A stretch of DNA of 42,983 bases from Candidatus Omnitrophota bacterium (GCA_018813905.1 JAHJAO010000110.1:1-42983), one strand, 5' to 3'. Shown: positions 19,018 through 28,100, counted from the first letter of the stretch. Numbers and translations: made by a program. The notes: a model not told the origin generated them from the sequence alone.

Positions 19018-19620
19018 ATGCAACGCAAAACTTTTAAAATCAAGTTAAGACAGATAATATCCCTACTTACATTATTGAGCGTCTTAGCGGTTTTGACCGG
19101 GATACTTATATTTAAGGCGTATCTTAATTCTTATCATGTCTTTACGGACAAGACTCTTGCGGCCAAAATCGGTTGCCGGCAGGATAAAATTTCAAAAGAG
19201 AAATTTTTGGAAGTCGAATTTCTGTTAGCGCAAAAATACGGCGAAAAAATGGTGTTGTCTTTCAATTCTGCCGATGAATGGGTAATCGAAGGCCGGATCA
19301 TAAAATGGAAAGATTTTTTTACTTTATTCGGCGCCAAATCTTATTGGCGGCTTGAACGCATCCGGTCAAGATTTTATGATATCCAAGCCGAAAAAAGAAA
19401 CGAAGCGTTTATCTTTAACCTGCAGAAGAGCCCGGACCGGGTGTGGTTTTTTATTTACGGGCTTAAAAGATTTCTACCGTTTATCGATGCTGTTTACGGC
19501 AGCAGCGCGTTTGTCCCTTTCGAACCAGGCAAGGATTTTGAGGTGTATGTCACAAAATCAGGATTACTGATAAAAGATGTTACCCTGCCGGCCAGAAGAA
19601 GCTGGTGGTCTACGGGTTGA
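19018..19620 (+). CDS. Hypothetical membrane-anchored protein
   Basis: Open frame directly downstream of feoB, N-terminal TM segment; no family recognised. Confidence 0.6.
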   Translation: MQRKTFKIKLRQIISLLTLLSVLAVLTGILIFKAYLNSYHVFTDKTLAAKIGCRQDKISKEKFLEVEFLLAQKYGEKMVLSFNSADEWVIEGRIIKWKDFFTLFGAKSYWRLERIRSRFYDIQAEKRNEAFIFNLQKSPDRVWFFIYGLKRFLPFIDAVYGSSAFVPFEPGKDFEVYVTKSGLLIKDVTLPARRSWWSTG

Positions 19621-19644
19621 ACAACTATGCCGTAAAGTTTGAGC

Positions 19645-21993
19645 CTAAATGCGGCTTGATTTATTTAACAGCCAGACGAGCGCCAGCATGGCAAAGGGGA
19701 TAATTTTGACTCCGGCAATCAGAAAAGCCGTATTTATAATGCCCACTGTCGGGATCAATACTATCGATATAAATATCGAACCAAAAAAAGCACCTAGCAT
19801 ATCCAGGGCATAGAGGATATTGGACGGATTCTGCTTTGAGCTGTTTTCAAGATAGATTTTATTGCCGAGCGGAAATTCAAACCCCACCAGAAACCCCGCG
19901 GTTGCGGAATTCATACAAAACAGGATAAAGACAAGCGGGGCAGATACGTTTTGTCCGCTTAAATAGTTGGCGCCTAAAATAAAAAACGGGAAGAAAAGGG
20001 AAAATAGGACAAAAGCGGAGTCTATTTTTACCAGCGCCGTGACACTATTTTTAAAACGTGACAAATGTTTAGTTGCGACCATTGCGCCAAAAGTTAAACC
20101 GAACATAAAGCTGCTGATTAAAATTCCAATGTAGGCATAAACATATCCGTATAATGTTTGCAGACCTAAAATAATAATCAGGTTCAAAGAGGCGCCGGCG
20201 AGGCCGCTGCTTATTATGAGCAAAGGTATGATCCGCCGCAACAAAGCCGAAGCGGATGATTTTTTCGATAAACCGAATAATAGCGAAGAGAAAAAAATAG
20301 CGAATAAAGAGATGAGTATCAAAAACGCTTCTTTTGTTTTGAGCTGAGTTATTGTCCGGAACAGGCTTTTAAAATGAGCATCACTGAACATCGCGTTCCA
20401 GTATCTTAATCCGTACAATACGCCTGCGGGGTCTAGATCCCTGTTTAGCCGCACGGGATGCTGTCGGATATTTTCATAAAACCAGCGCTTATTTTCTAAC
20501 TTTAACCGGTCCTTAATATAAAATTGGGTAAACAAAGCGCTCTTAACACCGTTTGTTTTTAAATGGGCATAGATCTTATCGGCATCAGCTTCAAAATCAG
20601 AAGTGTCTTTTGCCAGATAAAGGTTATAGTAACCGGTAATTACTTCCGTTTTTTTGAATACGCGTAAGAGGCTGTTTAATATGCATTTGTTTAACTCAAT
20701 AATTTCGTCCGAAAGAGAGCTTAGTGATCCGGGCAGGGACAGGCAAACCAGGCCGTTTTTTTTAAGGCGCGCCTTGCAGAGAGCGAAAAATTCCTGCGTG
20801 AAAAACCGGTTTAATTGAAAAGTAGAAGGCAGCGGCAGGTTTATAATAATCCGGTCGAATTTATCCCCTGTTTTGCTTAAAAACCGGCGACCGTCAATAG
20901 TATGAATTTTCACGCGAGGATCATTTAACTCTTGCGTGGTCAAATCCGTTTGATAGCGCCGGGCCATTTTAATAATTGACGGGTCAAGTTCAGCATAGGT
21001 TATGGTTAAAAGCGGAAATTTTAACGCCTGAGAAATATAACCGCCCAGCGCCGGGCCGATAAACAAGATATCTTTTGGCTGGTCCGCCAGGGCCAGAGAG
21101 AAGCTTACCAGGTCTTCTGTGAACACAATATCCGGTTCGGGGATAGTCATAAACGGCAGGCCGTCGTAATAGAAAACATACTGTTCAGCTTGTTTGGTTA
21201 CGGCGATATTGCCATATACGGAATTTTCCCAATCTATAATATTCAGATTGCGCCACTGTAATTTCAAAGAAACTTTATGCAGCAGATCGGTTTTGTATCC
21301 GAAGGCGAATAGCACCAGAAGCGCCAACAAAACTGTTTTGATCTTGAGAGAGATTTTTTTATATTCTAACAAAAGGATAAAATAAGCGCAGGCTAAATTC
21401 ACCGCGCTAAGCACCAGCGCAATCCGCAACGAATTTATGTGGGGGATTAAAAGAAAAGTTATAATTATTCCCCCCAGTCCGAACCCGGCCGCTTCCAAAA
21501 AGTAGTTTTTACCGATACTTTCAGATAACTTCTTTTTTGGGAAGTATTTTTGCATAAGCCGGCAGGCAAGCGGGAATTGGGCCCCAAGCAACAGGGCAAG
21601 AGAAGCCATTACCAAAAAAGAGGATATCGAGATAATCGCAACGCCAACGCCTTCGCCGACAGCTATCGAGAGGATATTTTTAATAATCCGGACCGTGAAA
21701 ATGCTCAGCGGAAAAAGAATTGTTATACCAATGCAAATAAGCGCGTAGACAAGGCCGGGGTTGCGCAATTTCGTGCTTATCTTCCCGAAAATAAAACTGC
21801 CGGCGGCTTCAAGCAGTAGCCAGTTACCTAAAATCAGGCCGATAGAAAGCTCATTGCCGTAGAATATAATGAGAAATTCCCGGATCAAAAGCAACTGTCC
21901 GCCGAAACACGACAGGCCCATTACTATCGGAACCAGGGGGAATAGCCTCTCCGGCTTAAACCGCTTTGTTAGGCGCATGGCTTGGCGTTGCAT
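19645..21993 (-). CDS. Polytopic membrane protein with spermidine-synthase-like (SAM methyltransferase fold) domain
   Basis: Multiple TM helices flanking a soluble core: FIGPALGGYISQALKFPLLTITYAELDPSIIKMARRY...PRVKIHTIDGRRFL...FDRIIINLPLPST, a spermidine synthase-like signature. Confidence 0.8.
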   Translation of the reverse strand: MQRQAMRLTKRFKPERLFPLVPIVMGLSCFGGQLLLIREFLIIFYGNELSIGLILGNWLLLEAAGSFIFGKISTKLRNPGLVYALICIGITILFPLSIFTVRIIKNILSIAVGEGVGVAIISISSFLVMASLALLLGAQFPLACRLMQKYFPKKKLSESIGKNYFLEAAGFGLGGIIITFLLIPHINSLRIALVLSAVNLACAYFILLLEYKKISLKIKTVLLALLVLFAFGYKTDLLHKVSLKLQWRNLNIIDWENSVYGNIAVTKQAEQYVFYYDGLPFMTIPEPDIVFTEDLVSFSLALADQPKDILFIGPALGGYISQALKFPLLTITYAELDPSIIKMARRYQTDLTTQELNDPRVKIHTIDGRRFLSKTGDKFDRIIINLPLPSTFQLNRFFTQEFFALCKARLKKNGLVCLSLPGSLSSLSDEIIELNKCILNSLLRVFKKTEVITGYYNLYLAKDTSDFEADADKIYAHLKTNGVKSALFTQFYIKDRLKLENKRWFYENIRQHPVRLNRDLDPAGVLYGLRYWNAMFSDAHFKSLFRTITQLKTKEAFLILISLFAIFFSSLLFGLSKKSSASALLRRIIPLLIISSGLAGASLNLIIILGLQTLYGYVYAYIGILISSFMFGLTFGAMVATKHLSRFKNSVTALVKIDSAFVLFSLFFPFFILGANYLSGQNVSAPLVFILFCMNSATAGFLVGFEFPLGNKIYLENSSKQNPSNILYALDMLGAFFGSIFISIVLIPTVGIINTAFLIAGVKIIPFAMLALVWLLNKSSRI

Positions 21994-22108
21994 TTAGGTG
22001 TTTGCTTGTATTTAAGGGGTATTTAGAGTAAAATAAGTTTAAAATTTCAAGTCAGCAATATAATACCAGATTTAACGTACAGTTTCAAATATAGGAGAAA
22101 GACCGAAT

Positions 22109-22426
22109 ATGCATAGACTATTTGTCCGGATATGGAACGAATTGGATATCGATGAGGTGAAGAAACATCTGCTTAAAGCGGGGGAGCTTTCGGCGAATTG
22201 CGAGAACTGCCAACATTTAGGCATAGATTTTTCTATGCAAAAGACCTGCCCGAATTGTAAAACAGAATTCAAATTTATCGGTTTCCGAAAGAAAAGCAAT
22301 CCGGCGGAGATGATTTCCGCGATCCGGCGCATAAAAGAAAAAAGGCCCGACTTGACGGTTGTCGACTGCGAGGATATTGACCGGGCAATGGGAAAATCCA
22401 AAGCGCAAGAATTGTTCGGCAGATAA
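22109..22426 (+). CDS. Small zinc-ribbon-containing conserved hypothetical protein
   Basis: CENCQHLG...CPNCKTEF CxxC pairs; SD-like GGAG upstream. Confidence 0.6.
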   Translation: MHRLFVRIWNELDIDEVKKHLLKAGELSANCENCQHLGIDFSMQKTCPNCKTEFKFIGFRKKSNPAEMISAIRRIKEKRPDLTVVDCEDIDRAMGKSKAQELFGR

Positions 22427-22429
22427 AAA

Positions 22430-22660
22430 TTAAACCGCTTTTTTCACTCTTCCGTTACGGATACAATCTGTGCAGACGCGGGCGGTTTTTCTTGTGCCGC
22501 CAAGGATTATTTTTATATTTTGCAGATTTGGCAGGAATCGGCGCTTGCTGATTCCGGTGGTCTTACGCCCGACACCGCCTTTTTTCTTAGGCATACCGCG
22601 GCGGGTAATTGTCCTGCCGGCGACTGGTCCTTTACCGCAAATTTCACAAAATTTTGACAA
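22430..22660 (-). CDS. rpmB: 50S ribosomal protein L28
   Basis: (TTG start) SKFCEICGKGPVAGRTITRRG...KTARVCTDCIRNGRVKKAV; GGAGG SD eight nt upstream of the TTG on the minus strand. Confidence 0.92.
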   Translation of the reverse strand: MSKFCEICGKGPVAGRTITRRGMPKKKGGVGRKTTGISKRRFLPNLQNIKIILGGTRKTARVCTDCIRNGRVKKAV

Positions 22661-22740
22661 TTTTTTTACCTCCGTAGTTAATAATCTATAAAATTCAATA
22701 CGAAGATTTATAGCACAAATACCCGGGTTTGTCAACCTAT

Positions 22741-22865
22741 CGAGTAATGAGTTATGGGTTATAAATTATAAGTTATAAATTGAAAATTAAAAATTAACAA
22801 TAACCAAATCCCAAATTCCAAACAATACATTTTAACTTATAACTCATAATTCATAATTAATAACT
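22741..22865. repeat. AT-rich intergenic repeat region with imperfect inverted repeats
   Basis: gagttatgggttataaattataagttataaattgaaaattaaaaatta ... ttttaacttataactcataattcataattaataac, with aaatcccaaattccaaac between. Confidence 0.55.
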
Positions 22866-22879
22866 TTATTTTCATCCTA

Positions 22880-22908
22880 TTGAAAAAAAGGTAGTTAGAT
22901 GGTATACT
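22880..22908 (+). promoter_or_regulatory. Sigma70-type promoter for the GT35-like gene
   Basis: TTGAAA (22880-22885), 17-bp spacer, TATACT (22903-22908). Confidence 0.6.
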
Positions 22909-22953
22909 TTACTACATTTTTTTAAGCCTGAATTACAGAGAAGGGATTTTAGT

Positions 22954-25704
22954 ATGTTAAAAGGCAAACAATATAATAAATGTTTTAAAATTCTGGCCAG
23001 TATTTTAATCCAGATTTTCATCACAACTTCTTTTATTTCAAATAGTTATAGTTTTATATCCCCCGGTGCTGTTTTGGCGGATAAAGATTCCGGGCAGTAT
23101 ACCCTCTCGCCGCATTTGGGCATCGCCAATCCTATGGTTATGGAAGCGTTTCAGAGTATCGGGCAGGTTGCGCCGCAAGAAAAAGAAAGATTTTTGCTTC
23201 CGCAATCGAAAACCTGGCTTCAAACAAATCAGCTTGAACTATTCCGTTATTTTGAGCAAAATCCGCTGATTACCGCTTCCGCGGAAGGTTACGATGAAGA
23301 TCTTAGCGAAGATGCTGGGCAAGAAAATTTTAAAGGAGGGCTGGGAGGTTTTTTTGGTGATTTTTTGGCGGGGAATCGGATAATCGGATTAAAAACCGTG
23401 GCTTTTCAACCGTTACATTCCAAGAGGAGAAGACAGCGGATAAAAGTAGATTATGATGAAGTAGTAAACGGGGTAGAGGGGGCATTGAGACAAATCAAGG
23501 AGCGTAATTTTAGCACATACGCTTTCGAAATCACTACAATTATCGCCGACTTGGCACAGCGAGACAAACTTTCTTTACCGGAGTTTACCGCAGCGGTTGA
23601 AACCAGTAATGCAGAGTATGCCAAGAAACATTGTTTAGAATATGAAAAGTTGGAAAATATGAAAAAAGATATAACCGGAGAAAATATCGCTTTTATCTAT
23701 ACGGCGGCAGTGAGCGCATTAATCAAAGAAGCGGTTAATAAAAAAGAAGAGCAGAGTAAAAGAGCGATAAGAAGAGTCTTGGAGGCGCAGTTAAAAAAGG
23801 AAGTGGGCGACGATGTTATAGAAAATCTTTTTCACAAGGTAAAACCTTTAGCCGAGGGGAAAAGGTATACCTTCGAACATTTCCAAAATGACCATCTCAG
23901 CAAAGATCAAAAAATTCAGCAGTTTCTTTCGGACAACAGTGTAAATTATCAAAAAATTTATGATGATCTCGCAAACTTTTTAGCACTATTGCCGATAACC
24001 AGAGTCCAGCATATCGATGAAGAAGTTGTATCGCATGAAGGCCGGCCGGGCGCATATATACTTAACCAGGACGGAACGCCTTTTACCGTTACCGTAAAAG
24101 GGTTAGATGTGTATAATCCATACCAGGATAAAGAGTATGAAGTCCGTTTCAAATATATTATCAAGGGAACTCAAGTAAAGATATCTTTTGAATGCCCGGA
24201 TTTATTGACCCTGTTATATCAAAGAGACACAGATGACATAGGCAAAAGACACCGATTTAACAACTGTGTTATCCCGGCCAAGGCGATGTATGTACTCATG
24301 AAACAATTTGAAGAATTTACTCCCGGAATGTTCCACTTAAATGAATCTCCCTATGTTGTTGCGGCAGCCTTGATGGAATATGATGAGCGTTTGAGTCAAG
24401 TCCCGAGAGTCTATACTAATCATACGGTTGTTCCGGCCGGCCTTTCCCGGTTTGATGCGGGTAGTATGGGCGTTTCTCCGGAGCGGCTTTTTCAAGTGAT
24501 GTTTGGTTACGGATACAAAATCGGGACAGAAGAATATCCTTTACTTGAAGATGCTAATGCCCGCCAGAGACTGAACAAGGATATGGGGAGACTTTTTATA
24601 AAAGATGGGAAAGTCGATTTTTCCTGGGCGGCTTTACAATTATCCGACGAAACAAATGCCGTAAGTGACGAACATGCCAAAGTTACAAAAGATAAATTAT
24701 TCATGACCGAGAAAGAGATTAAAGCGGTTCTTAACGGTTCCGGCGACTTTTTTGTCCATGAGAGATTGCTCGCTAAAGAATTAGAAAAGGGCCGGGAAAA
24801 TATTGACGGCAACGACCTCTGGGATATATATGCCAATCCGGATGATGGCGGGAAAAAGCAGTTTATTGATGAAATCTATGAAAGAACGGGGATCCGGCTG
24901 GATAGCAATAAATTGATTATTTCTTTAATCCGTAGATTAGCCGAGTATAAAAGTCAATACGATATTCTTAAAGATATCGTCCGGGTCGTCTGCGCTGACC
25001 GGGGCAAGATTGTGCAGACCAAGTGGGGAGACATGGCTGGGTTGGGAGAGCAGGTAGTGGTAGGGGGATTTGCAACTAGATTTGGTAAGGAAGAGAAATT
25101 TTGGATTAAGGAATTTTTGAGTTGGATGGTGGACCCGGATTTGCGCGGCCGGTTTGTCTTTGTGCCTGATTTTGACACTAAGCTTTTGAAACTGCAGGCG
25201 ATGGGGGCGTTGTGCGTTAATTGTCCCCGGCCAGAAGAAGAAGCGTGCGGGACATCTAATATGAAAGGTTCAAGGCATGGCCAGCCTAATATTGTCGTGC
25301 ATAATTCCGGCGGAGGCAAGGAACATCATGTCCCATTAAATCGACAGGCAAGGACGGGCAGCAGCACCTTGGTCGGGCCTTACCGGACAGACGACGATTT
25401 CAGTGAATTTTATGAAAAAGCGCCAAAAGATATTTTAGACGCCTTAGCCGCATATGGGGACATATATTATACCGATAAAGACCTGTGGAAAACGATAATG
25501 CTGAATGAGTATCGAAGCAGTGAAAAAGTAACTGCGGAAGCAATGTCAAAAAGATATGTAGAAAAAGTTTTTATCTCGGCGCGCGAGAAGGCGAAAGCGC
25601 GGCTTCTAAAAAAGAGTATGCGTATCCAAAAGCCCCTCGATTTAATCACATTTTTTAAAGGTACAAATGTTAATAACGAGCGGCTTATTGGCCAGTCCAT
25701 TTAA
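22954..25704 (+). CDS. Signal-peptide-bearing alpha-glucan phosphorylase-like (GT35) protein with large unassigned N-terminal region
   Basis: N-terminal hydrophobic segment ILASILIQIFITTSFI; GT35-like motifs FHLNES, TNHTVVPAGLSRFD, ALQLSDETNAVSDEHAKV, RRLAEYK, RFVFVPDFDTKLLKLQAMGALCVNCPRPEEEACGTSNMK (PLP-lysine context). Confidence 0.75.
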   Translation: MLKGKQYNKCFKILASILIQIFITTSFISNSYSFISPGAVLADKDSGQYTLSPHLGIANPMVMEAFQSIGQVAPQEKERFLLPQSKTWLQTNQLELFRYFEQNPLITASAEGYDEDLSEDAGQENFKGGLGGFFGDFLAGNRIIGLKTVAFQPLHSKRRRQRIKVDYDEVVNGVEGALRQIKERNFSTYAFEITTIIADLAQRDKLSLPEFTAAVETSNAEYAKKHCLEYEKLENMKKDITGENIAFIYTAAVSALIKEAVNKKEEQSKRAIRRVLEAQLKKEVGDDVIENLFHKVKPLAEGKRYTFEHFQNDHLSKDQKIQQFLSDNSVNYQKIYDDLANFLALLPITRVQHIDEEVVSHEGRPGAYILNQDGTPFTVTVKGLDVYNPYQDKEYEVRFKYIIKGTQVKISFECPDLLTLLYQRDTDDIGKRHRFNNCVIPAKAMYVLMKQFEEFTPGMFHLNESPYVVAAALMEYDERLSQVPRVYTNHTVVPAGLSRFDAGSMGVSPERLFQVMFGYGYKIGTEEYPLLEDANARQRLNKDMGRLFIKDGKVDFSWAALQLSDETNAVSDEHAKVTKDKLFMTEKEIKAVLNGSGDFFVHERLLAKELEKGRENIDGNDLWDIYANPDDGGKKQFIDEIYERTGIRLDSNKLIISLIRRLAEYKSQYDILKDIVRVVCADRGKIVQTKWGDMAGLGEQVVVGGFATRFGKEEKFWIKEFLSWMVDPDLRGRFVFVPDFDTKLLKLQAMGALCVNCPRPEEEACGTSNMKGSRHGQPNIVVHNSGGGKEHHVPLNRQARTGSSTLVGPYRTDDDFSEFYEKAPKDILDALAAYGDIYYTDKDLWKTIMLNEYRSSEKVTAEAMSKRYVEKVFISAREKAKARLLKKSMRIQKPLDLITFFKGTNVNNERLIGQSI

Positions 25705-25745
25705 GTTTACCTGCCCGTAATTATAGCGCCCTAAAAGAACGAACC

Positions 25746-25767
25746 GGTTTTTAAAAACCCCTTTTTT
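25746..25767 (+). terminator. Possible intrinsic terminator after the GT35-like gene
   Basis: Perfect palindrome GGTTTTTAAAAACC (25746-25759) followed by CC and a T run. Confidence 0.35.
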
Positions 25768-25805
25768 AAAATTTGATAAGAACGATTATTATCTAAAAAT
25801 AATTA

Positions 25806-25834
25806 TTGACAAAATTCTGGGAATGTAATAAAAT
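25806..25834 (+). promoter_or_regulatory. Sigma70-type promoter for fur/perR-like gene
   Basis: TTGACA (25806-25811), 17-bp spacer, TAAAAT (25829-25834); palindrome AATAATTATT (25798-25807) overlaps the -35. Confidence 0.6.
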
Positions 25835-25844
25835 AATAATCCTG

Positions 25845-26252
25845 ATGAAAAAAACAGTGCAAAAACTCAAAGGAAACGGCATTAAAATTACGCCTCAACG
25901 GGCCGAAATATACCGGATTCTGGCGGCGGATAATAATCATTTGACGGTGGAGGAAATCTATGCCAAAATAAAAAAGCGGTTCCCGGCGGTTTCTCAGGCG
26001 ACGGTCTATTGCGTCCTTGAACTTTACTGCCGGAAAAACATGGCCAGCGAGATTCGAATTAATTTTGAGCGGTCTTGTTTTGAGGTAAGAACGGATTCTC
26101 ACCATCATTTCTACTGTAAAACCTGCAAACGGATTTTTGATATCGATTTACATCCTTGTCCGGCCCTAAAGAACAAAGAAACAGGCGGACATAAAATAGA
26201 AAAACTGCACGGATATTTTTACGGACAGTGCTGCTACTGCCGGAAAAAATAA
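25845..26252 (+). CDS. Fur family transcriptional regulator, PerR-like
   Basis: KLKGNGIKITPQRAEIYRIL, HLTVEEIYAKIKKRFPAVSQATVYCVLELY, HHHFYCKTCKRIFDID, C-terminal CCYC. Confidence 0.88.
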   Translation: MKKTVQKLKGNGIKITPQRAEIYRILAADNNHLTVEEIYAKIKKRFPAVSQATVYCVLELYCRKNMASEIRINFERSCFEVRTDSHHHFYCKTCKRIFDIDLHPCPALKNKETGGHKIEKLHGYFYGQCCYCRKK

Positions 26253-26269
26253 ATTTAGGGGTAAAAAAA

Positions 26270-26980
26270 ATGGAGATATTCAAAGCTAAGTTTATCGAAA
26301 AAATAATCCGGACGCCGTCTGTGGCCAGCTTTCGTTTTGCCCCGGAGAAAAAAATAGAATTTTTGGCCGGGCAGTTTTTGAAAATTATGTTCGATGAACA
26401 GAATTTATCGAATAATAAGCTGAATAAATATCTTTCCTTTTCTTCTTCGCCGGCTGAAAGTTATATTGAAGTAACGAAACGGATAACGGAGAGTGATTTT
26501 TCCGGCCGCTTAGGCGCTTTAAAAAAGGATGATGTGGTATTGTTTCAGGGGCCGTTAGGTAAATGTGTTTTTAAGCCGGAATACAGAAAAATCGTATTTT
26601 TAATCGGCGGCATCGGCATAACCCCGGTTATCTCCATTATTGGGTACGTGTTCAAAGAAAAACTGGATAATGATATCGTTCTTCTATATTCGAATAAGAC
26701 GGAAGAGGAGATCGCTTTTAAAAAGGAACTCGACTTTTGGCGGCAAGAGGCGCGCAATGTAAAGATTTACTACTCGCTGACCGATTGTACCCCGAAAGAT
26801 GAAAAATGTATTTACGGGCGTATCGATAAGGGAATGGTTCAGGATAATGTCCGGGACATAAAGGAAAGGACTATTTTTATCTTCGGCCCGCCGCGCATGG
26901 TCGAAGCAATACAAGGCGTATGCCTTGAACTTGAATGCGATAAAAAAAGAGTACTGAGCGAAAACTTTATTGGTTATTAA
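26270..26980 (+). CDS. FAD/NAD(P)-binding oxidoreductase (ferredoxin-NADP+ reductase type)
   Basis: YLSFSSSP flavin motif, GPLGKCVF, IVFLIGGIGITPVISII, FIFGPPRMVEAI. Confidence 0.82.
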   Translation: MEIFKAKFIEKIIRTPSVASFRFAPEKKIEFLAGQFLKIMFDEQNLSNNKLNKYLSFSSSPAESYIEVTKRITESDFSGRLGALKKDDVVLFQGPLGKCVFKPEYRKIVFLIGGIGITPVISIIGYVFKEKLDNDIVLLYSNKTEEEIAFKKELDFWRQEARNVKIYYSLTDCTPKDEKCIYGRIDKGMVQDNVRDIKERTIFIFGPPRMVEAIQGVCLELECDKKRVLSENFIGY

Positions 26981-27031
26981 TAGGGGATTTGGAAGTAAAA
27001 GTTACGGTTGAATATTTAGGAGGTGAAAACA

Positions 27032-27427
27032 ATGGCAAATCTAAAAGACTTATTGCAGAGCGCGGATTGGAAAACGGAAAAGCATGCGCCGGTTATTGAC
27101 GCGCCGGATAAAGCGAAAAAAGGGGATATAATTAAAGTTACGGCAACGGTGGGCAAGCAAATCGCGCATCCCAATACCACCGAGCACTATATAAGTTCCG
27201 TGGAAATGTACTTTTTGCCGCAGGGAGAAAAATTTCCGCATTATATCGGCCGGTTCGAATTTAATGCTCATGGCGCGTCAGTCAAGGGGCCGAATACAAG
27301 TACGGTTTATACCGTACCGGAAGTTACGGTAAGTTTTAAAACAGACCTGTCCGGCACGCTATACGCCGCTAGCGTCTGTAATATTCACGGGTTGTGGGAA
27401 AATTCAAAGGAATTGATTGTTGAGTGA
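27032..27427 (+). CDS. Superoxide reductase (neelaredoxin/1Fe type)
   Basis: EKHAPVI, AHPNTTEHYI and CNIHGLWE supply the expected His4-Cys iron ligands; no N-terminal desulforedoxin domain; AGGAGG SD. Confidence 0.9.
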   Translation: MANLKDLLQSADWKTEKHAPVIDAPDKAKKGDIIKVTATVGKQIAHPNTTEHYISSVEMYFLPQGEKFPHYIGRFEFNAHGASVKGPNTSTVYTVPEVTVSFKTDLSGTLYAASVCNIHGLWENSKELIVE

Positions 27428-27461
27428 CAAATTCTTCGAAGGAGATAAAAAGAGGGAGAAG

Positions 27462-27707
27462 ATGACTGGTTTTAAATGCCCGGGAAGCGACGACCGGAAT
27501 TTAAAAGTTGAGATCCGTATCTGCCCGCGTTGCCAGCGGGAAGTTGAAGTATTTTCTGATGAAATGCGGGTAACATGCCCAAACTGTAATGCTTGGGTAG
27601 AGCGCAAGATGCTTCCGGCGTGCGCGGATTGGTGTAAATCCGCCCGGGAATGTTTAGGAGAGGAAAAGTGGCAAAAACTTAAAGGAAAAGGCCGGCATAA
27701 AAAATAA
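27462..27707 (+). CDS. Small zinc-ribbon protein in redox cluster
   Basis: ICPRCQREVEVFSDEMRVTCPNCNAWV...CADWCKSARECLGE. Confidence 0.7.
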   Translation: MTGFKCPGSDDRNLKVEIRICPRCQREVEVFSDEMRVTCPNCNAWVERKMLPACADWCKSARECLGEEKWQKLKGKGRHKK

Positions 27708-27734
27708 TAGATGTGTTCAAGCTGTTAAAATAAA

Positions 27735-28073
27735 ATGGAGGTTATTGTGGCCATAAACTTAAATGCGGACAATTTTGACCAAGAGGTTATTAATTCGAAT
27801 ATACCGGTGCTGGTGGATTTTTGGGCCGCCTGGTGCAGTCCCTGCCGGATGTTAGTGCCGATAATTGATGATATATCTATAAAATACGCGGGTAAGCTGA
27901 AGGTATGCAAACTGAATGTGGATGAAGCATCGGATTTGGCGGCAAAGTACGCGGTTATGAGCATACCCATGCTGATTCTTTTTGATAAAGGAAAACTGGT
28001 TAAACAAACAGTCGGGGTTATGTCCAAAGAAAACCTGGCTGAATGGATAGATGGATATTTAAAAAAAGGATAA
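27735..28073 (+). CDS. trxA: Thioredoxin (WCSPC active site)
   Basis: VLVDFWAAWCSPCRMLVPIID, KLNVDEASDLAAKYAVMSIPMLILF. Confidence 0.92.
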   Translation: MEVIVAINLNADNFDQEVINSNIPVLVDFWAAWCSPCRMLVPIIDDISIKYAGKLKVCKLNVDEASDLAAKYAVMSIPMLILFDKGKLVKQTVGVMSKENLAEWIDGYLKKG

Positions 28074-28100
28074 GTGGAATTGAATTGAAAGGGGCAAGAT

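Noticed and set aside
25806-25844. Alternative TTG start of the fur-like gene at 25806
   Set aside because: This TTG is the -35 hexamer TTGACA; the extension (MTKFWECNKIIIL) does not resemble Fur N-termini.
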